A DNA stretch of 8,632 bases from Oligoflexia bacterium. Lineage in GTDB: Bacteria > Bdellovibrionota > JAFGOL01. The translations under genes and the position numbers were made by a program. Shown here piece after piece: positions 1 to 7,144 of the stretch. Under the pieces are notes generated by a model. It was not told the origin of the DNA. It saw only the letters and a program-made list of their open reading frames with translations, and did not search any database. The first letter of the stretch is position 1; every line of letters starts with the position of its first letter. Location of the stretch: the NCBI GenBank assembly GCA_016926495.1, contig JAFGOL010000256.1:1-8632 (forward strand), written 5' to 3'.

Positions 1-2
1 GG

Positions 3-128
3 GCATGGGCAGTTGAAGATTTATCTCTTATTGAATTTTCGATAGATAAGGATGATATGTCCAAAGAACCTAAAGAAACTGTAATAAAGAAAAGTTGCAG
101 AGAGGAACTCCCGGATAATCCATATTAA
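3..128 (+). CDS. possible 3' end of an upstream gene (partial)
   Basis: One plus-strand frame is open from the left edge (base 3) to a TAA at 126-128, giving 41 codons; the other two plus frames close within the first 45 bases. The peptide is hydrophilic and highly charged (it includes DKDDMSKEPKE and ends in ELPDNPY), like the tail of a soluble protein or domain. I recognise no family. The stretch is more AT-rich than the genes that follow, so an open frame of this length could be chance. It lies 48 nt before truA on the same strand, so the two could be co-transcribed. The call is tentative because only the last codons would be visible. Confidence 0.4.
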   Translation, partial: AWAVEDLSLIEFSIDKDDMSKEPKETVIKKSCREELPDNPY

Positions 129-176
129 TAACCCGGCATGGTTATTTTGCGGCATTTCAGTTAAAATACACGTATT

Positions 177-911
177 ATGATCTATAAGCTTGTAATCTCT
201 TATGTCGGCACTGCGTACTACGGCTGGCAGGTGCAAAAGGATCTTCCAACCGTGCAGGGCAATGTTGAGGCACTGCTTGAAAAGGTTTTTAAGCAAAAAA
301 TCAGCCTGCGTTATTCAAGCAGGACCGATACAGGCGTTCATGCCCTCGGGCAGGTTGCCAGTTTCCACGGCGATAAGGAATGGAAACCGTCAGCGTTAAA
401 AATGGCGCTGAATACCCAGCTTCCGCCTGACATAGTTGTAAGAAGCGTTGAAATTATGCCTGATGATTTCGATGCCCGCCGCGCGTCTAAAAAAACGTAC
501 TATTACCTCATCAACAATACTTCAACCAGGAATCCCTTCGGGCTTGACAGGGTCTGGTGGGTAAAACAGCGGCTTGATATTCAAAAAATGCGCAAAGCTA
601 TCGAGTACTTACGCGGAGAGCGCGATTTTTCGGGCTTTATGGGTTCAGGAAGCGATATCAAAACGACGATAAGGACCATATATCAGATGGAATTAACCGA
701 AAAAAACGGTTATATAAGGCTTACGGTGACTGCCGGTGGCTTTTTAAAGCAGATGGTAAGGAATATTACGGGCACGCTGGTTGATATAGGCAGGGGCAGG
801 TTCAGCCCTGAATATATCAGGGAGATACTGGCGTCAGGCGACAGGAAAAAGGCAGGGGTGGCAGCCCCGGCGTGCGGCCTGTATCTTGAAAAGGTATACT
901 ACGATGAATAA
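177..911 (+). CDS. truA: tRNA pseudouridine(38-40) synthase TruA
   Basis: This enzyme isomerises uridines 38-40 in the anticodon stem-loop of many tRNAs to pseudouridine in the cytoplasm. The 244-aa length is normal for the family. The N-terminus (YVGTAYYGWQ, residues 9-18) is the TruA strand-loop. The catalytic motif is SRTDTGVHA (48-56), with Asp51 as the nucleophile. FDARRASKKTYYY (98-110), FLKQMVRNITGTL (189-201) and the C-terminal APACGLYLEKVYY are further family signatures. The ATG at 177 gives the expected N-terminus, but I see no convincing Shine-Dalgarno sequence before it, which is unusual in this window. The stop overlaps the ATG of the TonB-family gene (ATGAATAA). No key residue is missing. 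The identification is secure; the overlap suggests translational coupling to an envelope gene with no obvious functional link. Confidence 0.97.
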   Translation: MIYKLVISYVGTAYYGWQVQKDLPTVQGNVEALLEKVFKQKISLRYSSRTDTGVHALGQVASFHGDKEWKPSALKMALNTQLPPDIVVRSVEIMPDDFDARRASKKTYYYLINNTSTRNPFGLDRVWWVKQRLDIQKMRKAIEYLRGERDFSGFMGSGSDIKTTIRTIYQMELTEKNGYIRLTVTAGGFLKQMVRNITGTLVDIGRGRFSPEYIREILASGDRKKAGVAAPACGLYLEKVYYDE

Positions 912-1776
912 GAAAAAGCGCGGAAAACAATGGCTTGAATACTTTATTCTCTCACTCGCCATACACATACTGCTTTTTTATTTCTGGGGCAGCGAGATGG
1001 GAATATTCCAGACAAGGATAATTGATCCCTCGCAGCCCGTGGAACTCTATACTTTTGAACGTGAAAGACAGATAGTCAACATTGACGAAGACACGAATGA
1101 ACCGCCGAACCCCAGCGCGAGGTTTTTAAGCAAATCAAACAGGAAGGTGGAAAAGCAGACAAGGGCAAGGGAATGGGGAAAACCCAAAAATGCCAGGAGC
1201 CAGACCTTTTACTCCGTGGAAGAACAGGAAACAGCAAAGGCAGTGGACGAATTTGTAAAGAGCAAAAGGGAAAAGGCGCAACAAAACGAGACTTCACAAA
1301 CCTATGACTACCTGCCTGACATTGCTCCCGGCGAGCAGACCATACTTAACACTGCCGAATTTATCTACTATTCCTTTTACAGAAGGGTCGAGGAGGCGAT
1401 AGTGCCTCTGTGGAATGATTATATTTCCGCTTATATTAACACGCATCCCGACGTAAGGGAAAAGCTGCGCAAAAAGGAATATATTACGGAAGTGCAGATT
1501 GTAATGGACAGGGAAGGTAATTTCAGAAGACTCCTCGTAGTAAAAAGCTCCGGCGTGGCCGGATTCGACAAGGCGCCGTCCTACGCGTTCGCTGAAGCAT
1601 CCCCGTTTGAAAATCCGCCCAAAGGCATGATTAACGATAACGGCACACTCACGATGAAATGGCGATTTGTTGTAAGTATAGTTGAATCCGTAAGGTACGG
1701 CGTCGAATATATGGATGCCCCTTACAACAACCGCAGGATGCCCGATCCTTCGCACATGAGAGAGTTGAATTATTAA
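904..1776 (+). CDS. TonB/TolA-type C-terminal domain protein (energy transducer TonB family)
   Basis: The 290-aa protein has the layout of a TonB-family transducer. It has a short basic N-terminus (MNKKKRGKQW), one membrane helix at about residues 11-28, a charged periplasmic linker (about 50-145) and a C-terminal domain at about 150-262. That domain carries YITEVQIVMDREGNF, SSGVAGFDKA and SPFENPPKGM, matching the TonB-C pattern (variable strand, G..FD.A, then F..PP). The linker holds ARFLSKSNRKVEKQTRAR (72-89), which I recall as conserved in deltaproteobacterial TonB-like proteins. The linker is not Pro-Lys rich as in enteric TonB. I chose the ATG at 904 because GAAAAGG (888-894) sits 9 nt upstream; an in-frame TTG at 886 would only add residues before the basic segment. 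No exbB or exbD gene lies beside it, so its motor partner and receptor are unknown. Confidence 0.85.
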   Translation: MNKKKRGKQWLEYFILSLAIHILLFYFWGSEMGIFQTRIIDPSQPVELYTFERERQIVNIDEDTNEPPNPSARFLSKSNRKVEKQTRAREWGKPKNARSQTFYSVEEQETAKAVDEFVKSKREKAQQNETSQTYDYLPDIAPGEQTILNTAEFIYYSFYRRVEEAIVPLWNDYISAYINTHPDVREKLRKKEYITEVQIVMDREGNFRRLLVVKSSGVAGFDKAPSYAFAEASPFENPPKGMINDNGTLTMKWRFVVSIVESVRYGVEYMDAPYNNRRMPDPSHMRELNY

Positions 1777-1779
1777 AAC

Positions 1780-2319
1780 TTAAAATATGACGGTAATTCC
1801 CGCCATAACGGTATGGTGTATAAACGGCCTGTCTTCTTCAAAGTCGGTGAGATAGCCTATGGCGGAGCCTTCTATGGCAAGATTTCCGGTTAAAAGATAT
1901 CTTATGCCTCCGCCGAACGTAAGACTCGCGGACTCTGATCTCGTATTGATAACCGGAATCCCTTCGAGGTCGTATTTATAGGAATATTCCCTGAACATGT
2001 ATCCGCCGCCTATTTTTACAAAAGGCTGGAACATATATTCCTTTCCGAGCAGGTAACCCAGTATGCTGACGCTGGCTACCTGTATTATTCCCTGAATATT
2101 TGAGTATGGGGCGGTCTGTTTCTGGAAAGTCTTGGTATACGCAATCTCTATCGCGGAGGCGCTTATGAACCTGTACGCTACCGAGGCGCCGAAAGAATAT
2201 GATCTGGTAAAGGTATCCTCCGTGTTTTTATAATTGCTGTAGCTGCCTTTCGCTGAAATTTCATAATATCCCGCGAACGCGTTGATCGAGATAAGTCCCA
2301 TTATCAGAACAGCTTTCAT
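1780..2319 (-). CDS. small outer-membrane beta-barrel protein
   Basis: The 179-aa protein is read leftward from the ATG at 2319 to a TAA at 1780-1782. It opens with a Sec signal peptide (MKAVLIMGLISINAFA, likely cleaved after residue 16). The mature part alternates polar and hydrophobic/aromatic residues in strands separated by short turns (such as SFGASVAYRF and SLTFGGGIRYLL), and it ends in GITVIF. A terminal aromatic residue on a last amphipathic strand is the usual BAM recognition feature. Size and pattern suggest an eight-stranded OmpA/OmpW-like barrel; I cannot name the family or a ligand. An in-frame ATG at 2358 would add 13 residues before the signal peptide and has no ribosome site, so I prefer 2319, which has only a closely spaced AAGG. 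It converges on the TonB-family gene and diverges from dacB, so it must have its own promoter. Confidence 0.8.
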   Translation of the reverse strand: MKAVLIMGLISINAFAGYYEISAKGSYSNYKNTEDTFTRSYSFGASVAYRFISASAIEIAYTKTFQKQTAPYSNIQGIIQVASVSILGYLLGKEYMFQPFVKIGGGYMFREYSYKYDLEGIPVINTRSESASLTFGGGIRYLLTGNLAIEGSAIGYLTDFEEDRPFIHHTVMAGITVIF

Positions 2320-2445
2320 GACCTTGTTATCGTAATAATCCGGGGTAAAAATTAGCATTAAGTTTCAGTCCGACATGATTTTGACTAAGTAACGGATAGA
2401 CAATATTTATTACTATTGATATTATTATGGATATCGGGGGTCGGG
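2320..2445. other. divergent intergenic region between the beta-barrel gene and dacB
   Basis: This 126-nt AT-rich spacer must hold the promoters for both directions. The rightward one is well supported (2397-2425). For the leftward gene I found only a weak -10-like GCTAAT on the minus strand (about 2350-2355) with no good -35. No convincing operator palindrome was seen. Confidence 0.5.
2397..2425 (+). promoter_or_regulatory. sigma-70-like promoter for the dacB-mltD-TPR operon
   Basis: TAGACA (2397-2402) and TATTAT (2420-2425) each match the -35 and -10 consensus at five of six bases, with an ideal 17-nt spacer. The predicted start site is near 2432. That lies downstream of the TTG at 2416 and upstream of the TTG at 2446, so the promoter supports the shorter DacB start. 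A second -35-like TTGACT at 2381-2386 has no good -10 at the right distance. This is a pattern match only. Confidence 0.55.
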
Positions 2446-3804
2446 TTGCGCGTATTTAAAATCGCATTTTTGTGTATAGCTGTGCTTGGAGCTTCGGGCA
2501 TCAATGCGGCTGCTCCTGAAATTGACTCGGCCAGGGCAAGGATATTAAGGTCCGCAGACATATCGGGTACTGATTTTTCCCTGTCCGTTTATGATCTTAA
2601 AAACGATAAAACCGTTTATTCATTCAATGATGAAAAGATGATGAGCATAGCCTCCGTTACCAAGCTGTTTATTACGGCAGCCTCCGTAAGCCTGCTCGGG
2701 CAGGATTTCAGGTTCATGACAAACGTGTATTCACTGGGCAACGACATATACATCGAAGGCAACGGTGATCCCCTCTTTGTTTCGGAAACCATGTGGTACC
2801 TTGTAAACAGGCTTGTTGATATCGGCATTAAGGAGATCAGGGGCAACATCATTCTTGACGAATCGGCGTTTGCCACCGAGGTCATATACGAGGACGGCAA
2901 CGACAGGGCGTACAGCGCCATGGTTTCGCCGCTCTCCGTAAATTTTAATTCAATAGCGGTGAATATAGTCTCTGGGAGTAACAGCCAGGTAAACCTTGAT
3001 CCGCGGGTACCGGTTATAAACCTGGTGGACCTTACCAAAAAGGGAAAGGGTCGTACCGGTACGGGCATACGCAGAAAAGGAAATGACATCGTGGTTACCG
3101 GCAATATTAATACCTCCGGGTACGGGTTAAAGACCGTGTACAGGAATATTGCCGCGCCTCTTAAATATTTTACCGAGGTACTCAGGCTTCATTTGGGCTG
3201 GAGAGGAATAAAATTTTCAGGCTCTGTTACTACCGGAGCGGTACCCGCAGGCGCCACTTTGCTGTTTGAAGTGGAGTCAAGAAGGCTCGCGGACCTTTTG
3301 TCGGATATGAACAGGTTCAGCAACAATTTTATAGCGGAACAGCTTCTAAGGGCCATTGCCCTTAAAACCGGGGGGAAGCCCGCCAATACGGCAATAGGGC
3401 TGGACGCGGTGAGAAAATACCTTTTGCGAATGGGTTTCAGCGGGGGTGATTTTAATATAGTTAACGCGTCCGGCTTTTCCAGGGACAATAAAACCACGGC
3501 AAGGGCGCTTGTCGCTTTTTTAAAAAATATGTATTTCGATTTTCAGGCAGGGCCTGAATTTGTAAACAGTCTTGCCATATCCGGCATGGACGGGACTATC
3601 AAAAAAACCATTGGGGATGATAAACTTAAGGGAAAAATAAGGGCCAAGTCAGGGACAATGAACGGCATTAGGGGACTGGCCGGATACGCAAACGGCAAAA
3701 ACAGTGTCTACGCGTTTGTTATTCTGGCTAACCATAGAAACGCCTATAAACTTGTTGACTGGGAAGGCCGTATTTTAGCGGAGGTAACGGAATGCGAACA
3801 ATAA
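2446..3804 (+). CDS. dacB: D-alanyl-D-alanine carboxypeptidase/endopeptidase (PBP4 type, family S13)
   Basis: This periplasmic penicillin-binding protein removes the terminal D-Ala from peptidoglycan stem peptides and cleaves D-Ala-meso-DAP crosslinks. All three active-site motifs are present: SVTK (nucleophile Ser70, Lys73), SNN (292-294) and KSGT (401-404). Family landmarks YIEGNGDPLF (102-111) and AYSAMVSPLSVNFNSIAVN (155-173) flank the inserted domain. From the TTG at 2446 it has 452 aa and a signal peptide (MRVFKIAFLCIAVLGASG...NAAA, cleaved around residue 23). A TTG at 2416 would extend the frame, but it places ten residues before the basic segment and lies upstream of the predicted transcription start. 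G-rich GGGGG (2436-2440) is 5 nt from the chosen start and may serve as the ribosome site. It is first in the operon and overlaps mltD by 13 nt. No damage is visible. Confidence 0.93.
   Translation: MRVFKIAFLCIAVLGASGINAAAPEIDSARARILRSADISGTDFSLSVYDLKNDKTVYSFNDEKMMSIASVTKLFITAASVSLLGQDFRFMTNVYSLGNDIYIEGNGDPLFVSETMWYLVNRLVDIGIKEIRGNIILDESAFATEVIYEDGNDRAYSAMVSPLSVNFNSIAVNIVSGSNSQVNLDPRVPVINLVDLTKKGKGRTGTGIRRKGNDIVVTGNINTSGYGLKTVYRNIAAPLKYFTEVLRLHLGWRGIKFSGSVTTGAVPAGATLLFEVESRRLADLLSDMNRFSNNFIAEQLLRAIALKTGGKPANTAIGLDAVRKYLLRMGFSGGDFNIVNASGFSRDNKTTARALVAFLKNMYFDFQAGPEFVNSLAISGMDGTIKKTIGDDKLKGKIRAKSGTMNGIRGLAGYANGKNSVYAFVILANHRNAYKLVDWEGRILAEVTECEQ
3780..3784 (+). promoter_or_regulatory. strong Shine-Dalgarno site for mltD inside dacB
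   Basis: GGAGG lies 7 nt before the ATG at 3792, within the last codons of dacB. It fixes the mltD start and shows that the 13-nt overlap is a genuine coupled junction. The overlap itself contains a short AAT triplet repeat (about 3799-3810). Confidence 0.75.
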
Positions 3805-5027
3805 TAATAATGATGCTCTTTAATATGTCGCTGCCGGTTTTCGGTATGGTAATACCTCCTGTACAGTATGTTTCACGGTATGTTCCGGAAGGCTCGGTTA
3901 CCGCCAGTTTCAAGGTACCCCACGGACTGGAAAGGGCGGTGGATTTCTGGATAGATGTTTACGCCAAGTACGATACCGGTGAATTTATAATACATGACAG
4001 CGAGAACCATATTATTTACGAGATCGTGGACGTGTCCGATATACAGGACATGCCTGTTTTTACGGACGCGATCAAGGACGAGATCACAGACAGCAGGCTG
4101 ATCAGGGTGCAGAAAAAATACAGGGACGCTCTGCTTGTCATTCACAGGAAAAAAGGCGACGTGGAGGATATGGATCCCTTTTACAGGAACCTTGCGGCAA
4201 AGTTCAGCGGTATCGACGGACGCAACGTGTTTCTTAACGCGGCAAGACCCGGCAGGATCAGGGCGCAGCGGGGACAGTATTCAAGTTTCAAACAGGCCAT
4301 GCATTACAGTAGAAGGTATATACCTTCAATGGAAGAGGTTTTTGTAAAATACGGCCTTCCGCCGGAGTTGACAAGGATACCTTTTGTAGAGTCCTATTTT
4401 AATCCGCGCGCGCTGTCATACAGGAATGCCTCGGGAATATGGCAGTTTATGAGGAATACCGGAATGGAATACCTTAAAATTAAGCCTGGTTACGATGAAA
4501 GGAATGATCCGGTCATATCAACATACGCGGCTGCGAAGATGTTGAAAAAAAGCTACAAGATACTTCAGGAATGGCCCCTGGCCGTGACCGGATATAATCA
4601 CGGGCCCTTCGGTATGCGCAGGGCCGTAAGGACAGTGGGCAGCAGGGATCTGGTTACTATAATTAAAAAATACAGGGGCAGTAATTTCGGTTTTGCTTCC
4701 AAAAACTTTTACGCGGAGTTTCTTGCCGCGCTGCATGTTGAAAAAAATTACAGGGATTTTTTCGGCGAACTGGAATTTGCCCGTGAGCACAACTGCAAAC
4801 TGGTGGAATTCGTAAAGGAAATTAATATCGCGCAGGTTGAATCCCTGCTGGATGTGGGCCGTGACGAACTTATGTATTATAATCCTGCTTTGGCAAGGGA
4901 TGTTTTTGAGGGTAAGATACCCGTACCCAGGGGAGCCAGGATCAGGGTGCCTTACAATAAATTTAAAAGATTACTTTCAAGGACCGAAGTGGTAAAAAAT
5001 ATAACTGAATATGTGAGATTTATATGA
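3792..5027 (+). CDS. mltD: membrane-associated or periplasmic lytic transglycosylase, MltD-like (GH23)
   Basis: The enzyme cuts the MurNAc-GlcNAc bond of peptidoglycan, leaving a 1,6-anhydro-MurNAc end. The SLT/GH23 domain spans about residues 170-325. It has YGLPPELTRIPFVES (187-201) with the catalytic Glu200, GIWQFM (215-220), YNHGP (268-272) and ASKNFYAEFLAAL (302-314), the usual MltD order. Residues 336-388 (ending in IPVPRGARIRVPYNKF) look like a divergent LysM-type glycan-binding module. The N-terminus (MRTIIIMMLFNMSLPVFG) is a signal peptide without a lipobox Cys, so unlike E. coli MltD it is probably not a lipoprotein. Residues 20-165 are an uncharacterised spacer. At 411 aa it is close to the usual size. 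Its last codon overlaps the next gene by 4 nt. Pairing with dacB gives one peptide-cutting and one glycan-cutting enzyme in a single unit. Confidence 0.92.
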   Translation: MRTIIIMMLFNMSLPVFGMVIPPVQYVSRYVPEGSVTASFKVPHGLERAVDFWIDVYAKYDTGEFIIHDSENHIIYEIVDVSDIQDMPVFTDAIKDEITDSRLIRVQKKYRDALLVIHRKKGDVEDMDPFYRNLAAKFSGIDGRNVFLNAARPGRIRAQRGQYSSFKQAMHYSRRYIPSMEEVFVKYGLPPELTRIPFVESYFNPRALSYRNASGIWQFMRNTGMEYLKIKPGYDERNDPVISTYAAAKMLKKSYKILQEWPLAVTGYNHGPFGMRRAVRTVGSRDLVTIIKKYRGSNFGFASKNFYAEFLAALHVEKNYRDFFGELEFAREHNCKLVEFVKEINIAQVESLLDVGRDELMYYNPALARDVFEGKIPVPRGARIRVPYNKFKRLLSRTEVVKNITEYVRFI

Positions 5028-5737
5028 TTGTAATTTTAACCTTATTGCTTGTATTGGGCGGCATTTGCCCCGAGGAAAAAAAACCGGTCATGCTTGAGTC
5101 CTCTCTTGACTCCGAACAGGGAGGGGGACCGGCTTCAAGCGGGACCTTCACCCCCATAGATAATTCATTCAGGTTCAAGGTCGATCCCAGGGAAATCAAC
5201 AAGATAAATACATCGGATTTCAAGTCCATAAAGGAAAAAATCAATACCATAAAGGACAAGGTGCTGGATGCCAAGTCCAGGATAATGGAAGTAAACACAA
5301 GCTCGGTGAAGGAAAAAAACGTGGATGTCGCCCTCTCCTACCTTACAATCAGGCACAGGGACGAGATGAGTTCGCGTTTCAGCCTGATAAACCTTACGTA
5401 CATCCTGGACGGAGAAAAAATATATTCGGAATACGATCTTTACAAAAACAAGAGGGACGAATTCGTTATTTACGATTCAATGATATCCCCCGGTCATCAC
5501 GAAGTAATCGTTCAGGCCATATATACCGGTAACGCCGAGGGGGTTTTTGATTATCTTAACGATTACAGGATCAAGGTACGGTCCAGGTATTCTTTTGTTA
5601 TCAAGGACGGTAAAAAGTTTGCCCTTGACTGTACCGGATATGAAACCGGCAAAATTTTTACCTCGTTCAGGGACAGGCCGGCCCTTAAGTTTGATACCAG
5701 GGATCAAAATTATATAGCTTCAAAAACGGGTAAGTAA
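5024..5737 (+). CDS. exported protein of unknown function, family linked to deltaproteobacterial TPR/TolQR clusters
   Basis: The 237-aa protein has a hydrophobic N-terminus (residues 1-15, MIVILTLLLVLGGIC), a low-complexity Gly/Ser/Glu segment (about 16-45) and a predicted amphipathic or coiled-coil helix (about 57-98). A beta-rich domain follows at about 100-224. That domain carries HRDEMSSRFSLINLTYILDG (111-130), SPGHHEVIVQAIYTGNAEGV (155-174) and DYRIKVRSRYSF (180-191). I recall proteins of this shape from myxobacteria, often mislabelled dihydrolipoamide acetyltransferase, beside TPR and TolQ/ExbD-like genes; that link is from memory. Cys15 might be lipidated, but Ile at -1 does not fit a lipobox, and the n-region has no Lys or Arg. 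GTGAG (5013-5017) may be the ribosome site. The ATGA junction with mltD and the TAATG junction with the next gene indicate co-expression. No enzymatic motif was seen; a structural or adaptor role is my guess. Confidence 0.8.
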   Translation: MIVILTLLLVLGGICPEEKKPVMLESSLDSEQGGGPASSGTFTPIDNSFRFKVDPREINKINTSDFKSIKEKINTIKDKVLDAKSRIMEVNTSSVKEKNVDVALSYLTIRHRDEMSSRFSLINLTYILDGEKIYSEYDLYKNKRDEFVIYDSMISPGHHEVIVQAIYTGNAEGVFDYLNDYRIKVRSRYSFVIKDGKKFALDCTGYETGKIFTSFRDRPALKFDTRDQNYIASKTGK

Positions 5738-7143
5738 TGTACGGATTTATCGCAATTATATGCGTTTTGTTAAATTCCGCTTTTTCCTTTACCGTTGTTA
5801 ACGACGGCAGCAGGAACACAAGGTTCCTGATTGCCGAAGCTTCTTTTATAGGTAATGATCTTTTCAGGGCGGAAAAGATATTCAGGGACCTCGTTACTGA
5901 AAAAATAGCGGACGATATCAGCTATACGTCCCTTGACAGGCTGATCAGGATCGCGGAGCTTCACGGCGACGAAAAGCTGTTCAGGGATAATTTCGAGCTT
6001 TTCAATACCTTCAAGGAAGGCTCCACCCAGGCATACTCTTCTCTGATATATACCATCGGAAAATATTTCCTGCATAACGCCCAGTATAATATAGCGGAAA
6101 GGTTTCTCAGGAAGATTGACGAAAAATCTCCCTATTATCCCAGGGCCGTCTACCTGCTGGCGGCGTCCGCTGGAGTCAGGGGTAATTATAAGCAGGCCCT
6201 GCTTTTTTTTGACAGCATTATCTCATCCGGCAGTTATTTTGCCACGTCGGAACTCAAGGAGCTTTCCGTGCTGGGAAGGGCAAGAATGTTCATGAAGCTC
6301 AAAAGGTACGACGAAGCGCTTGTGGAATACCAGTCAATAAGGCCCATTTCCCTTCATTATCTTCAATCACTCAAGGAAATAGTGTGGGTTTTTTTTCATA
6401 AAAGGGATTACCGGCTTGCCCTGTCGCATCTTGAGGCCCTGGCCTTTGTGAACAAGGATCTTTATTTTCCGGGTAAAACGGTTGTGTACGACGAAAGGGA
6501 TACGCTTACGGACCTTGATCTGATGAAGCTGAAGTCAATGCAGGGATACATATACATGGAGCAAAACCGCTTTGAGGAGGCGATGCAGATTTTTAACGAA
6601 ATACTGCTTCACTACAACAGGATCAAAAAGGGCTTCATGGAAGAGCTAAACAGGTTCAAGCTTTCGGACGATCTTACACAGCTTGTTTCGCATCCCACTC
6701 AGGACGGATTTCCCCGTTCGCTGATAGTTGATTTTGATTTTACGATGTTCGGTAACGGCGAGTTGTATTCCCGGGGTTTCAGGGAGTGGCTCTCGCTGGA
6801 GGAGCAGAGGGAGATGTCGCGGAACTTCAACCTGTATTTTTCCGTGATGAAGGAATCGGAAAGGCTGAGGGCTGTGGCTTCGGTAAGGACACTTAACGAA
6901 GGGGAAAGAGACATAATCGCGCTCAGGAACGTAATGAACAGGTATCTCAAGAGCTACACGGCCTCTGTGATAAAGCTTATTCACGCAAGGCTGGATGATA
7001 TAGGCTTAAAGGCACAGCTCGGAAGGATTGATATTGTCTGGAAAACCAAGGAGAACCAGACAAACCAGATCACCGATATACAGGAGAACAAGCAGCAATA
7101 CATGAATGAAATTGACAGAAAATTCAAGCTGCTGGTGGAGTGA
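5737..7143 (+). CDS. exported TPR-repeat protein 1 with C-terminal helical region
   Basis: The 468-aa protein starts with a hydrophobic export segment (MYGFIAIICVLLNSAFSFT), followed by helical repeats. TPR-like units are visible at about residues 102-130, 135-165, 175-203, 212-238 and 265-293, with typical spacing such as YTIGKYFLHNAQYNIAERFL and GYIYMEQNRFEEAMQIF. SPYYPRAVYLLA (131-142) is a landmark of the family. A non-TPR stretch (about 300-360) is followed by a long charged helical tail (about 365-467) with IDIVWKTKENQTNQI and ending in EIDRKFKLLVE. I recall this tail from deltaproteobacterial TPR proteins of the same gene neighbourhood. TPRs are protein-binding scaffolds, so a periplasmic assembly role is likely; no partner can be read from the sequence. 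The start is fixed by the TAATG overlap with the previous gene. No catalytic motif is visible. Confidence 0.85.
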   Translation: MYGFIAIICVLLNSAFSFTVVNDGSRNTRFLIAEASFIGNDLFRAEKIFRDLVTEKIADDISYTSLDRLIRIAELHGDEKLFRDNFELFNTFKEGSTQAYSSLIYTIGKYFLHNAQYNIAERFLRKIDEKSPYYPRAVYLLAASAGVRGNYKQALLFFDSIISSGSYFATSELKELSVLGRARMFMKLKRYDEALVEYQSIRPISLHYLQSLKEIVWVFFHKRDYRLALSHLEALAFVNKDLYFPGKTVVYDERDTLTDLDLMKLKSMQGYIYMEQNRFEEAMQIFNEILLHYNRIKKGFMEELNRFKLSDDLTQLVSHPTQDGFPRSLIVDFDFTMFGNGELYSRGFREWLSLEEQREMSRNFNLYFSVMKESERLRAVASVRTLNEGERDIIALRNVMNRYLKSYTASVIKLIHARLDDIGLKAQLGRIDIVWKTKENQTNQITDIQENKQQYMNEIDRKFKLLVE

Positions 7144-7144
7144 T

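Noticed and set aside
147..167. Promoter upstream of truA (TTGCGG and TAAAAT)
   Set aside because: The two boxes are only 9 nt apart, too close for a sigma-70 promoter.
1294..1755. Minus-strand open frame of 153 codons opposite the TonB-family gene
   Set aside because: It lies fully inside a well-supported gene on the other strand, has no ribosome site and its translation matches no family; it mirrors the coding pattern of the real gene.
1770..1815. Shared bidirectional terminator between the TonB-family and beta-barrel genes
   Set aside because: The only inverted bases are a 3-nt CGG/CCG pair; there is no stable stem followed by a T-run.
2616..3104. Minus-strand open frame of 162 codons inside dacB
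   Set aside because: It opposes the conserved DacB core, including the SVTK motif region, and its low-complexity translation is not protein-like.
5024..5070. Lipoprotein signal in the unknown exported protein (Cys15)
   Set aside because: The sequence LGGIC has Ile at -1 where Gly, Ala or Ser is required, so it is not a standard lipobox; I leave lipidation open but do not call it.
5024..5737. Annotation as dihydrolipoamide acetyltransferase
   Set aside because: There is no lipoyl domain, no E2 catalytic HxxxDG motif and the protein is too short; the exported leader also argues against a cytoplasmic dehydrogenase subunit.
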